From Neobacillus cucumis (GTDB lineage Bacteria > Bacillota > Bacilli > Bacillales_B > DSM-18226), in the NCBI RefSeq assembly GCF_016107705.1, contig NZ_JAEHGC010000014.1, positions 1-64,000 on the forward strand: a stretch of DNA of 64,000 nucleotides, in the 5' to 3' direction. Position numbers and translations under genes: made by a program. Shown here in pieces: positions 54,583-63,622 of this stretch. Each line of letters opens with the position of its first letter. Positions within the stretch are counted from its first letter, which is position 1. The notes under the pieces were generated by a model that was not told the DNA's origin, made no database searches, and was given only the letters and a program-made list of their open reading frames with translations.

Positions 54583-55968
54583 ATGAGCAAAACATTACCC
54601 GTGAGTAAAAATGAATATATAGATGTAGTTTTTGAAGATTTAACCCATGATGGAGCAGGAGTAGCTAAAGTGGATGGATACCCGCTGTTCATTCCGAATG
54701 GACTGCCTGGAGAAAAGGCAAAAGTGAAGGTAATCAAGGTGAACAAGGGCTACGGTTTTGGACGATTAGTCGAGCTTTATGAAAAAAGCCCCTACCGGGT
54801 TGAAATCGACAGCAGTGAGGCCTATAAGTACGGTGGCTGCCAGCTTGAACACATCAGTTATGAAGGGCAGCTGAAGTATAAGGAAAATCTAGTACGCCAG
54901 GTACTTACCAGAATCGGAAAGCTCGAAGACGTGAAGGTTCACCCAATTTTAGGCATGGACCATCCATGGCATTACCGTAATAAAGCACAGGTACCGGTTG
55001 GAGAAAAAGATGGAAAACTGATTTCTGGCTTTTTTAAGCCAAGAAGCCATGAAATTGTTGATACAAATGAAAGCCTCATTCAGCTTCCGGAAATTAATGA
55101 GGCTGTTCAAGTGGTAAAAGAAATCTGCGGTGAGCTTCAGATTCCTGCCTATCAGGAGGAAACACATAAAGGGGACCTTCGCCATATTATGGCGCGGTAT
55201 GGCCGGGAAACCGGTGAGTTAATGGTCGTAATCATCACGCGGACATCTGATGTCCCTCAGAAAAACAAACTAGTTGAACGAATTGTGGAACGGCTGCCAA
55301 AGATTAAATCGATTGTCCATAACGTGAATTCAAAGCGGACAAATGTCATTCTCGGTGAGAAAACAACCGTTTTATGGGGAAATGAAGTCATTTACGATTA
55401 TATTGGGGATGTAAAGTTTGCAATTTCGGCCCTTTCTTTTTATCAAGTGAACCCTGTTCAAACCAAGGTGCTTTATGATAAGGCACTCGAATATGCAGGC
55501 CTGACCGGTGATGAAAATGTTATTGATGCATATTGCGGCATCGGAACGATTTCTTTATTTCTAGCGCAAAAGGCGAGAAAAGTCTTTGGGGTGGAAGTGG
55601 TTCCGCAAGCGATTGAAGACGCTCGGCGCAATGCAGCTTTAAACGGTTTTACTAATGCGGAGTTTGCAGTTGGGGAAGCAGAAGTGGTAATCCCTAAGTG
55701 GTATAAGGAAGGTAATACGGCAGATGTATTAGTTGTTGATCCACCGCGTAAAGGTTGTGATGAAGCCCTGCTGCAAACGATTATTGAAATGAAGCCGAAA
55801 AAAGTTGTCTATGTATCCTGCAATCCGGCAACATTGGCACGAGATTTACGAATCCTTGAAGACGGGGGCTATAAAACCATAGAAGTCCAGCCGGTGGATA
55901 TGTTCCCGCAGACGACACATGTTGAGAATGTTGCTATGTTGATGCAAAAAAATATAACCTTAATATAA
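54583..55968 (+). CDS. rlmCD: 23S rRNA (uracil-C5)-methyltransferase RlmCD
   Basis: This 461-residue TrmA-family enzyme is the counterpart of B. subtilis YefA (RlmCD), which methylates U747 and U1939 of 23S rRNA. It has an N-terminal TRAM domain (about 8-65), a Cys region ([16 protein letters not shown], about 83), a SAM-binding domain with [14 protein letters not shown] and the catalytic [14 protein letters not shown]...[14 protein letters not shown]. Fewer Fe-S cysteines than in E. coli RlmD are visible. GGAGAAAAGGAAG precedes the ATG. Confidence 0.95.
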   Translation: MSKTLPVSKNEYIDVVFEDLTHDGAGVAKVDGYPLFIPNGLPGEKAKVKVIKVNKGYGFGRLVELYEKSPYRVEIDSSEAYKYGGCQLEHISYEGQLKYKENLVRQVLTRIGKLEDVKVHPILGMDHPWHYRNKAQVPVGEKDGKLISGFFKPRSHEIVDTNESLIQLPEINEAVQVVKEICGELQIPAYQEETHKGDLRHIMARYGRETGELMVVIITRTSDVPQKNKLVERIVERLPKIKSIVHNVNSKRTNVILGEKTTVLWGNEVIYDYIGDVKFAISALSFYQVNPVQTKVLYDKALEYAGLTGDENVIDAYCGIGTISLFLAQKARKVFGVEVVPQAIEDARRNAALNGFTNAEFAVGEAEVVIPKWYKEGNTADVLVVDPPRKGCDEALLQTIIEMKPKKVVYVSCNPATLARDLRILEDGGYKTIEVQPVDMFPQTTHVENVAMLMQKNITLI

Positions 55969-56129
55969 ACATTTGCTGGTTCGAATAAACTTTTGCTACT
56001 CAGGCCCTGATTTCGTTTAAAAAATCTTTTGCGATTTCGGGGTCTTTTCAATGCCCAACTCTTGCTAATTACCGGTGTCTAAAGTGTTGAAGGCGCCTCT
56101 TAGTAGATAAAATAAGAAAGGGTGATAAA

Positions 56130-58409
56130 ATGTCAGAAATAAAAGATGAAATTATTTTAAGAGGGCTTAAAGAAAATAATTTAAAAAATATAGATTTAAA
56201 CATACCAAAAGAAAAAATCACCGTATTTACTGGTCTTTCAGGCTCAGGAAAGAGCTCAGTCGTTTTTGATACATTAGCAACAGAAAGTAGAAGACAAATG
56301 ACTTTGAACTATCCTCTCTATGTCAGAAATCAAATGCCAAGGTATGAAAGACCCCACGCTGATCTTATGCAAAACTTAAGTCCGGTTGTTGTAGTGGAAC
56401 AAAGACCTATAGGGGGCAATTTGCGCTCAACAGTAGGTACCTATATGGATATAAATCCATTGGTTAGACTTTTGTTTTCAAGAATAGGAAAGCCATCAAT
56501 AGGTTCTGCCACCGATTTTTCAAGTCAAAGCTCTTTTGGTAGATGTCCAGAATGTGGTGGATATGGGGAGGTAATTACGCCCAATCTAAATAAGATGATC
56601 GACTACGATAAGTCACTTCGAGATTATGCGGTGAAATTTAAGCCATTATCACCTGCCGGTTGGCAAGGAAATTGGATGATGACCTGCGGATTATTCGATC
56701 CAGATAAACCCATAAAGGACTATTCTGAAGAAGACCTCCACCTGCTATTGTATGGGCCACGAGAAGGTGAAAGAGCCTATGCACCGTTTCACACCAAAAA
56801 TGGACCACACAACGCAGAGTGGGATGGGTTATTGCCTAGATTTACGCGCCTTTATATAAATAGAGACATCTCAAAACTAAGGCAAGTATCTCAAGATGAT
56901 GTCTTAGCGGTGTCAACACATTCATTATGTCCAACCTGCCAAGGTTCAGGCCTAAATCCAAAGGTATTAGAATGTAGAATAAATGGCTTAAATATTGCAG
57001 AATACGACCAATTAGAGCTCCCAGAAATACTAGAAGAACTAAAAAACATAAAAGATCCTATGGGAGAATCTATAGCACAACAAGCAATCCCACATGTAAA
57101 ACAACTAGTCGACATGGGACTAGGGTATTTGAGTCTATCAAGAAAAATGGGCACCCTGTCCGGTGGCGAAGCTCAAAGGGTAAAAATCGCTCGTCATTTA
57201 GGGAGCAGTTTAAACAATATTACATACATTTTCGACGAACCAAGTGCAGGACTCCATCCGGAAGAAGTGGATATGTTAATACAAATGCTAAAAAGGATAA
57301 AAGCCCAACATAATACTGTAATCATAATCGAACACAATCTATCAGTAATAAAAGTAGCGGATGAAATAATAGAAATGGGACCAGAATCAGGTGTAAATGG
57401 AGGTGAAGTTATCTATCAAGGAAAATTAGAAGGACTAAAAAACTCTCCCACCGCAACAGCCCTAAACCACAAGCTAGAAATAAATAAAAATCCAAGGGAT
57501 ATAAAGAGTTATTTTACAATAAACAGAGCAAGTAACAATAATTTAAAAAATATAAGCGTAAATATTCCTAAAAATGTCTTAGTCTCTATATGTGGAGTAT
57601 CAGGTTCAGGTAAAAGCTCCTTAATATTGGAAGCATTCACAGAAAGATATCCAGAAACCATAACGGTAGGACAAGCCGGCATAGGAATCTCCAACCGTTC
57701 GACCCTAGCTACATATATGGGAATAATGGATGATATTCGCGTAACATTTTCAAAAGAAACAGGCCAACCCGCAGGTTTGTTCAGCTTTAACTCGTTAGGA
57801 GCATGTCCTATCTGCAAAGGAAAGGGAGTCCTAACGCCGGAAGTAGCATTTGCTGACCCGGTGACAATCCCTTGCGAAGCATGCGGAGGTACGAGATATT
57901 CAGACGAAGCGCTTGTCTATACATATCAAGATAAAAATATAGTAGAGATTTTAGATTTAACAATAGACGAGGCTATTAATTATTTTAAAATACCAAAGAT
58001 CATAAAAAGAGTGAATACGCTAAAAGACGTAGGATTAGGGTATCTAACCTTGGGACAGACGACAAGTTCTCTAAGCGGAGGAGAAATCCAACGTCTAAAA
58101 CTTGCAAGCCACTTACAAAAAGAAGGACAAATCTACCTATTAGACGAGCCATCCTTAGGACTACACAGAGAAGATAATGGAAAACTTTTGGACGTATTTC
58201 AAAATCTCGTAAACAGAGGTAATTCTGTCATCATAATCGAACACAATTTAAACTTTATAGCGGCCAGCGACTGGGTAATAGAATTAGGTTCAGGAGGAGG
58301 AAAACAAGGCGGACAAATTATATTCGAAGGCACACCAGAAGAGATGATAAATGTAGAAACATTGACAGCGAAATGGTTAAAGGATGGAGTTAGAAAACAT
58401 TTCACTTAA
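56130..58409 (+). CDS. UvrA-like ABC ATPase lacking the UvrB-binding domain
   Basis: A 759-residue class II UvrA-like protein. Two Walker A motifs (TGLSGSGKSS about 35, CGVSGSGKSS about 490), two ABC signatures (LSGGEAQRVKIARHL, LSGGEIQRLKLASHL) and CPxC zinc modules (CPECGGYG, CPTCQGSG, CPICKGKG/CEACGGTR) are intact. It is some 200 residues shorter than UvrA and the UvrB-interaction insertion between Walker A and the first zinc module is missing, as in UvrA2/DrrC-type proteins linked to drug tolerance. The coding DNA is unusually AT-rich, with many ATA codons, unlike its neighbours, which suggests transfer. AAAGGGTGATAAA precedes the ATG. Confidence 0.88.
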   Translation: MSEIKDEIILRGLKENNLKNIDLNIPKEKITVFTGLSGSGKSSVVFDTLATESRRQMTLNYPLYVRNQMPRYERPHADLMQNLSPVVVVEQRPIGGNLRSTVGTYMDINPLVRLLFSRIGKPSIGSATDFSSQSSFGRCPECGGYGEVITPNLNKMIDYDKSLRDYAVKFKPLSPAGWQGNWMMTCGLFDPDKPIKDYSEEDLHLLLYGPREGERAYAPFHTKNGPHNAEWDGLLPRFTRLYINRDISKLRQVSQDDVLAVSTHSLCPTCQGSGLNPKVLECRINGLNIAEYDQLELPEILEELKNIKDPMGESIAQQAIPHVKQLVDMGLGYLSLSRKMGTLSGGEAQRVKIARHLGSSLNNITYIFDEPSAGLHPEEVDMLIQMLKRIKAQHNTVIIIEHNLSVIKVADEIIEMGPESGVNGGEVIYQGKLEGLKNSPTATALNHKLEINKNPRDIKSYFTINRASNNNLKNISVNIPKNVLVSICGVSGSGKSSLILEAFTERYPETITVGQAGIGISNRSTLATYMGIMDDIRVTFSKETGQPAGLFSFNSLGACPICKGKGVLTPEVAFADPVTIPCEACGGTRYSDEALVYTYQDKNIVEILDLTIDEAINYFKIPKIIKRVNTLKDVGLGYLTLGQTTSSLSGGEIQRLKLASHLQKEGQIYLLDEPSLGLHREDNGKLLDVFQNLVNRGNSVIIIEHNLNFIAASDWVIELGSGGGKQGGQIIFEGTPEEMINVETLTAKWLKDGVRKHFT

Positions 58410-58507
58410 GATAATAAATTAGAAGAAATGATAATTAATGCGTAAATACTCACCAGCACTTAGAATGTGTGTCTTTTTTTAATCTTTAAATAAATATTAA
58501 ACAACGT

Positions 58508-58546
58508 AAAAAAGGGAAATCTGGACCTAGCCAGCTTCCCTTTTTG
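58508..58546. terminator. Bidirectional terminator (UvrA-like / MFS)
   Basis: AAAAAAGGGAA and CTGG pair with CCAG and TTCCCTTTTT around ACCTAG; both flanks are suited to terminate the converging genes. Confidence 0.88.
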
Positions 58547-58563
58547 TATATTCCATGATTGTG

Positions 58564-59781
58564 CTAACCAGCACGTTTCAATTCTACAGCTTCCGTCCGC
58601 GGATTTCTCTTAAGACTGAGCATCACAATAAAGGATACGCAGTAAAGAATTGCCAAATACGTCATTGCGACGGTCATATCATATTTTTGCAAAATATAGC
58701 CGACTAAGATAGGTGACAGTCCTCCAAGTGCACGTCCAAAGTTGAAAATCACGTTTGTGGCAGTACTACGGATTTGAACGGGGTAGTAACTGCTGATTAG
58801 TGCGCCATAGCCAGCAAACATTCCGTTTGAAAAGAACCCTACGATTGCCCCGCCAATGAGTACTGCTGCACCACCTGCTGCTTGCGAGTATAAAAACACC
58901 GCAGACGCAGAGGCAAGTAAGAAAATCCCGTAAGAACGCTTCATGCCAAGACGATCAATGAATTGACCAAAGGTCAGCATTCCAATCAACATCCCAACTG
59001 CCGTACTGATCGTCCACAAAGCAGAACTTGAAACGGACAATCCTTGTGATTTTTGCAGCATAGATGGCAGCCAAATCATCAAGCCGTTATAGCCGGCAAT
59101 TTGAACAGTTGCCATAATCGCTAACGAAATGGTGGTCACAGATGTTCTCGGTGTAGCAAATAATTGAGGAAGTTTGCTTTTTTCGAGTCTTTTATCAGCC
59201 TTTTGGCGTTTTTGAGCTGCCAGCCATGCCGGTGATTCTTTTAAGTTCTTACGTACCATAATGGCGAATATAACTGGAATAATTCCGACAAAGAACAATG
59301 CTCTCCAGCCAAATGCCGGAAGGATGATCGCACTTAGCACGGCTGCGATAATAACACCAAATTGAGCACCAATACTTACATAAGAGGAGGCTCTTCCTTG
59401 CTTATCCTTTGGCCACGCCTCGGCCACAAGCGTCATTCCAATTCCGTATTCCCCACCTGCACCGAGTCCGGCGATAAATCTGAAAATGTAAATTTGTTCA
59501 ATATTCGTGGCCATTCCCGTTAGGGCAGTACCAATGGCAAAAAAGATAATACTATACGTAAACGTCCGAACCCGGCCAAACTTATCTGCTAGAATTCCAA
59601 AGATCACTCCGCCTGCAAGCATTCCCAGATTCGTAATCGAAGAAATAAGTCCTCCTGTAGCTAAATCAATGTGAAAGTTGGCAATTATCATCGACATGGC
59701 GAAGGAGATAAACATAATGTCCATGCCTTCTAGTGTTAGGCCCGTTACTGACGCAACAACTGTTTTTTTCTGATAGTTCAT
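58564..59781 (-). CDS. MFS transporter, aromatic-acid:H+ symporter type
   Basis: A 405-residue, 12-helix major facilitator. GILADKFGRVRTFTYSIIFF (loop 2-3) and IAGLGAGGEYGIGMTLVAE are typical of the sugar/acid-type MFS such as aromatic acid:H+ symporters and YceI-like proteins. I chose the ATG at 59781, after CTGGAGGG, which starts MNYQKK. The gene is preceded by a pyrimidine attenuator with PyrR-binding loops (see those entries), so the substrate may be a pyrimidine-related compound, perhaps the aromatic acid orotate. That is inference; no substrate residues are recognised. Confidence 0.88.
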   Translation of the reverse strand: MNYQKKTVVASVTGLTLEGMDIMFISFAMSMIIANFHIDLATGGLISSITNLGMLAGGVIFGILADKFGRVRTFTYSIIFFAIGTALTGMATNIEQIYIFRFIAGLGAGGEYGIGMTLVAEAWPKDKQGRASSYVSIGAQFGVIIAAVLSAIILPAFGWRALFFVGIIPVIFAIMVRKNLKESPAWLAAQKRQKADKRLEKSKLPQLFATPRTSVTTISLAIMATVQIAGYNGLMIWLPSMLQKSQGLSVSSSALWTISTAVGMLIGMLTFGQFIDRLGMKRSYGIFLLASASAVFLYSQAAGGAAVLIGGAIVGFFSNGMFAGYGALISSYYPVQIRSTATNVIFNFGRALGGLSPILVGYILQKYDMTVAMTYLAILYCVSFIVMLSLKRNPRTEAVELKRAG

Positions 59782-59863
59782 TTTTGATACCCTCCAGTTT
59801 TTTACAAATATTTGAAGGGAATGGATACTCAATTCAGTAAATGAATCTTCCATTCTCTTTTCA

Positions 59864-59877
59864 AGCCTCACAGGACT
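59864..59877 (-). promoter_or_regulatory. Second PyrR-binding loop
   Basis: Read on the minus strand, AGTCCTGTGAGGCT fits the PyrR RNA consensus ARUCCNGNGAGGYU at every fixed position and is followed by TGAAAAGAG. It lies after the attenuator terminator and 83 bases before the MFS start. No clear U-tract follows, but GAATGGA/TCCATTC further down could form a hairpin near the ribosome site. Confidence 0.75.
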
Positions 59878-59895
59878 ACGTTAAAAAGAGTACTG

Positions 59896-59940
59896 CGTAA
59901 TAGTAAAAATGCCCTTTCGTCGCAGAGGACAAAAGGGCAT
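59896..59940 (-). terminator. pyr-type attenuator terminator
   Basis: On the minus strand ATGCCCTTT and AAAGGGCAT arms are followed by TTTTACTATTA. The left arm can instead pair with AAAAGGGC (59971-59978), located just after the first PyrR loop, forming the antiterminator. This is the arrangement of B. subtilis pyr leaders. Confidence 0.88.
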
Positions 59941-59979
59941 GGATAGACTAAGCCTATTTCATTATTACTCGCCCTTTTC

Positions 59980-59993
59980 AGCCTCTCTGGACT
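59980..59993 (-). promoter_or_regulatory. First PyrR-binding loop (anti-antiterminator)
   Basis: AGTCCAGAGAGGCT on the minus strand is identical to the loop of B. subtilis pyr leaders (consensus ARUCCNGNGAGGYU), followed by GAAAAGGGC. PyrR with UMP binding here would free the downstream terminator and turn off the MFS gene when pyrimidines are plentiful. Confidence 0.9.
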
Positions 59994-60255
59994 GATTATT
60001 AAAGGAATTATTATATTACTATATATACTAGCATGCTTATAAATTTCGTTCAATGAAAATTTAAATATGGCTATTTGAAAAAATTTACAATAAAAATTTA
60101 TCACGGATGATGATACAATCAAACTACTATGAATACAAAGTTCTACAACTTTCGACACGTTTGAAGTGGGAGAAGGGTATTCTTTTTAGACAATCTAGAA
60201 GTATGATTCCTTAACAAATCAGCTAATGCCTTTAATCATAGAAAGGAAAAGATGG

Positions 60256-62592
60256 ATGAAACTAAAAGTAAAAACGCTCTTGGTTGTAGGAATTACGATG
60301 TTTCTTTTTCTCACTCTTCTTTTCATCTTTATTCGCCCCTTTTTACTTGAGGATTCAATCGAATTAGATCGTAATAATTCGTTAAAAGATCTCGACCGAG
60401 TTCAAAATTACTTGAAATCTAATATGGATAATCTGAATCGAACGAATCGGGATTGGGCTGTCTGGGATGATAGCTATTCCTTTTTGACAGGAAAAAATCC
60501 AGATTTCCCAAAAGCAAGTCTTCAAAATGGCACGTTTGAAAATAACGAAGTCAATTTTATGCTATATATTAATAATCAAAACCAGGTCATTTTCCAAAAG
60601 GCATATGATTTTAAAAAACATCAGCAGCTCTCAATAAACAGTGATTTTTATAAGGTGTATTTACCTCTTTTGGATTCTCCAAATATTGGGGAAAGTCCCC
60701 GATTGGTTACAACAGATCTTGGTCTAGCAATATCCTCCATTCAACCGGTGTATCGGACGAATGGTCAGGGACCGTCTCCCGGAACTTTAATCATGGGACG
60801 TTTGATAAATAACGGCTCGATTTTAGAACTTGGGGAGGAACTCCAGCTTTCACTTTCTTTACATCAGACGGACCAGCGGCATTTTTCATTACAGCATGTT
60901 GTCAAACCAATAAGTGAAACAGAAATGGAAGGTTCATTGTATTTACAAGATTACGCTAAAAAGAAGGCGTATGAAATTAGGCTAATCAATAAACGAAATT
61001 TTTATTTACAGAAACTGGCCAACGTGAAACAATTGACTTTCTATTTAATCCTTACAAGTTTGTTCTTTATCGTGCTGACGATTTTTCTGCTAAATAAATA
61101 TATTCTTTCCCGCGTTCGGGAATTGTCCTCGCAGTTATTTACGATACAAAATAAAAAAGATATCAATTCGAGAATCAGTATTAGTAATGGTCCAAAGGAC
61201 GAATTAACAGATTTGCAGCATTCGATTAATCAGATGCTGTCGTCACTTGAAGAGAAACATAGTGAAGTCATTAATCTTGCCTATTACGACCAGCTGACCC
61301 AACTGCCAAATCGCTATTTTTTATTTCAGGAATTTACTAGCCGTTTGCAGCAAAATCAAAGTAAAATGGCCGTTTTATTTTTAGATTTGGATGGTTTTAA
61401 GCGAGTAAATGACTCATTGGGACATAAAGTTGGCGATGCCCTGCTAAAGAGTGTTTGTGCACGGGTACTTCCTATGATAAATGAGAAGAATGGAGTAATC
61501 GCCCGTTTTGGCGGCGATGAATTTGTTATTTTACTAAAGTATGAAAGCATAGCAGAACTTGAAAACCTTTCAGGAGAGATTCTATTTCAGGTAGGACAGG
61601 AATACCAAATACCGCCGTTTAAAACGGTCGTCACGGCCAGTATCGGGATTAGCATGTACCCCCATGATGGTGAAACCATTGAACAATTATTGCAAAGCGC
61701 CGATATTGCTATGTATGAGGCAAAACGGAAAGGAAAGAATCAATACTTCTTTTTTCAGGATCTCGCGGAAGACAGCAGTTATAAAAATTTACTGGAACTT
61801 GAAAATGATTTAAAATTTGCGCTGCAAAAAGATCAGTTGGAATTAAATTATCAAACTATTGTTTGCGGGGCTGATAAAAGCATTCTTGGGGTGGAGGCGC
61901 TTTTACGCTGGAATCACCCGGGTAAAGGAATGATTCCTCCAGGTAAGTTCATTCCGATTGCCGAAGAGACGGGAGTAATGCCGGCGATTGGGTTATGGGT
62001 ACTAGAGGAATCAGTAAAACAAGTCAGCAAATGGTATCAAGCCGGGTGGAATCAATTGACCTTGTCTGTTAATATTTCAAAATCGCAAATGAAGGACCGC
62101 GGCCTGATTGAAAAGCTGGATCAGGTTATGAAAGATTATGCGTTCCCGCCTTCGATGCTGCAAATTGAAATCACCGAAAGTGATATTCATCATTACCTTG
62201 ATGAGGTCCTGCAATTTACGAAAGATCTGAAAAAGCGAAACGTTAAAATTGCCTTAGATGACTTTGGGGTAGGGAATTCTTCCTTACTGTATTTAAAGGA
62301 ATTGCCGATTGATGTCATCAAAATTGACCGTAATTTCATAAAAAATGTACCGGCTCAGCCTTTTGATACGATTCTTTTATCAGGAATTTTTGAGATTATC
62401 AAGGGGCTGGATTTGGAGGTCATTGTCGAGGGAATTGAAACAGAGGAACAAATCCGTTATGTTACCACTCGTATCCGAACTAAATTACAAGGATTTTATT
62501 TCAGCCGTCCATTACCAAGTAGTAAGCTAGAAAAGGAGTTTCTTGGGCTGGGATTTGGAAAAAATGAGGAAATAGGACAGTTAGGAAACTAA
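60256..62592 (+). CDS. CHASE4-GGDEF-EAL c-di-GMP protein
   Basis: A 778-residue membrane protein. TM1 (about 8-30) is followed by an extracellular CHASE4 sensor with the hallmark DWAVWDDSYSFL (about 70), TM2 (about 260-280), a HAMP-like linker, GGDEF (about 340-510; RFGGDEFVILL, so the cyclase site is intact) and EAL (about 525-770; GVEALLRWNHPG, ALDDFGVGNSS, EVIVEGIETEEQ all intact). It could make or degrade c-di-GMP; which wins cannot be told. The ATG at 60256 follows GAAAGGAAAAG; an ATG at 60226 has no ribosome site. Confidence 0.92.
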   Translation: MKLKVKTLLVVGITMFLFLTLLFIFIRPFLLEDSIELDRNNSLKDLDRVQNYLKSNMDNLNRTNRDWAVWDDSYSFLTGKNPDFPKASLQNGTFENNEVNFMLYINNQNQVIFQKAYDFKKHQQLSINSDFYKVYLPLLDSPNIGESPRLVTTDLGLAISSIQPVYRTNGQGPSPGTLIMGRLINNGSILELGEELQLSLSLHQTDQRHFSLQHVVKPISETEMEGSLYLQDYAKKKAYEIRLINKRNFYLQKLANVKQLTFYLILTSLFFIVLTIFLLNKYILSRVRELSSQLFTIQNKKDINSRISISNGPKDELTDLQHSINQMLSSLEEKHSEVINLAYYDQLTQLPNRYFLFQEFTSRLQQNQSKMAVLFLDLDGFKRVNDSLGHKVGDALLKSVCARVLPMINEKNGVIARFGGDEFVILLKYESIAELENLSGEILFQVGQEYQIPPFKTVVTASIGISMYPHDGETIEQLLQSADIAMYEAKRKGKNQYFFFQDLAEDSSYKNLLELENDLKFALQKDQLELNYQTIVCGADKSILGVEALLRWNHPGKGMIPPGKFIPIAEETGVMPAIGLWVLEESVKQVSKWYQAGWNQLTLSVNISKSQMKDRGLIEKLDQVMKDYAFPPSMLQIEITESDIHHYLDEVLQFTKDLKKRNVKIALDDFGVGNSSLLYLKELPIDVIKIDRNFIKNVPAQPFDTILLSGIFEIIKGLDLEVIVEGIETEEQIRYVTTRIRTKLQGFYFSRPLPSSKLEKEFLGLGFGKNEEIGQLGN

Positions 62593-62640
62593 TGTTGTAT
62601 AAAGCCGGGCATTTATAAAGTTCAATAAATAAAAAATGGA

Positions 62641-62677
62641 AGCAGGCACCGGTTGAATAACGGTGTCTGTTTTTTTA
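62641..62677 (+). terminator. Terminator of the GGDEF-EAL gene
   Basis: CAGGCACCGTT-like and ACGGTGTCTG arms around GTTGAATA are followed by TTTTTTTAG, about 50 bases past the stop. Confidence 0.85.
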
Positions 62678-62858
62678 GAACATAGTAACCGGCCGTCTTT
62701 CTATTAGATTTATAAGAGGTGGGACTAGGATTGAGCGGATATGGTTGGATGTTTAAATGGTATACTATTATAGTAGAATTTTAAGTGTATGTCACAATGC
62801 GCCAACCTTAGGAGGTACAACGGGCGTTGTGGAATTTTGTAGGAGGAGGGGCCGGATT

Positions 62859-63503
62859 ATGGAAAGCATTACTGTCGTTTCTCTTCTAGATGTAATCAGT
62901 GAATTGTTTTCTGATGAAATTTCTATTGCGGTATCCAATAAGACGGAATATATCTATTATCGGCCAAGTAAACGGGTTGATTTGAAAATCAGACCAAGGG
63001 ATCTTTTAAAAGAAGGAACCATTGCCTACAAAGCGATTCAAACAAAGCAAAAAATTTCTGAATTTATTGATCGGGATGTTTTTGGTATTCCTTATCATGG
63101 GATGGCGGTGCCCTTTTTTCATGATGGAAAGCTAGAAGGCTGCGTTACAGCTATTTTTCCATCCTTAACAAGCGGAAAATTAGTTGTAACGATTAAAACG
63201 GAGGATGGTTGGCTTCCAATTCCTTTTTCACAGGTGGTCTACTTGGAAGCCAAGGATAAAAAGACTTATGTTTTTGGCAAGGAGCATAGTGGGACGCATA
63301 AATACTCCCTTCAGGAATTTGAATTTCTGCTGCCAAAGGATTATTTTATCCGCTGTCATCGCTCGTTTATTGTAAATGTGAATCATATTAAAGCGATTTA
63401 TCCTGATACCCATTCCACTTTTGTGCTTTCGATGGACAATGGTGACCAAGTTCCGGTGAGTCAATCTTATTCCAGTTATTTCCGACGCTTGCTTGGATTT
63501 TAA
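62859..63503 (+). CDS. LytTR-domain transcriptional regulator
   Basis: A 214-residue regulator with a C-terminal LytTR DNA-binding domain (about 115-212: IPFSQVVYLEAKDKKTYVF, LLPKDYFIRCHRSFIVNVNHI). The N-terminal 110 residues form a PAS-like sensor (SIAVSNKTEYIYYRPSKRVD; GIPYHGMAVPFFHDGKLEGCV) and not a response-regulator receiver, so it may sense a small molecule. The ATG at 62859 follows GTAGGAGGAGGGG; an upstream ATG at 62757 is less likely. It lies next to an acetyl-CoA hydrolase/transferase gene, the likely target. Confidence 0.88.
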   Translation: MESITVVSLLDVISELFSDEISIAVSNKTEYIYYRPSKRVDLKIRPRDLLKEGTIAYKAIQTKQKISEFIDRDVFGIPYHGMAVPFFHDGKLEGCVTAIFPSLTSGKLVVTIKTEDGWLPIPFSQVVYLEAKDKKTYVFGKEHSGTHKYSLQEFEFLLPKDYFIRCHRSFIVNVNHIKAIYPDTHSTFVLSMDNGDQVPVSQSYSSYFRRLLGF

Positions 63504-63509
63504 AAAATT

Positions 63510-63540
63510 CTGTTTTATCCCTTAAAATTGCTGTTTTATC
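63510..63540 (+). promoter_or_regulatory. Candidate LytTR operator (direct repeat)
   Basis: CTGTTTTATC occurs at 63510-63519 and again at 63531-63540, a spacing of 21 bp. LytTR regulators bind pairs of about 9-bp direct repeats with 12-13-bp gaps, so the spacing fits. CCTTAAAAT also repeats at about 63520 and 63560. The site is between the regulator and the next gene. Confidence 0.55.
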
Positions 63541-63622
63541 TGAATTTTTCGTAACTAGTCCTTAAAATCCCCAAATGATCAACCTTATCTGTAAAATCTT
63601 AGGTAAGGGGGTTGGATGGGAT

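Noticed and set aside
59868..60158. Minus-strand 96-codon frame upstream of the MFS gene
   Set aside because: It overlaps the PyrR loops and attenuator terminator, which explain the conservation of this stretch; no ribosome site is evident.
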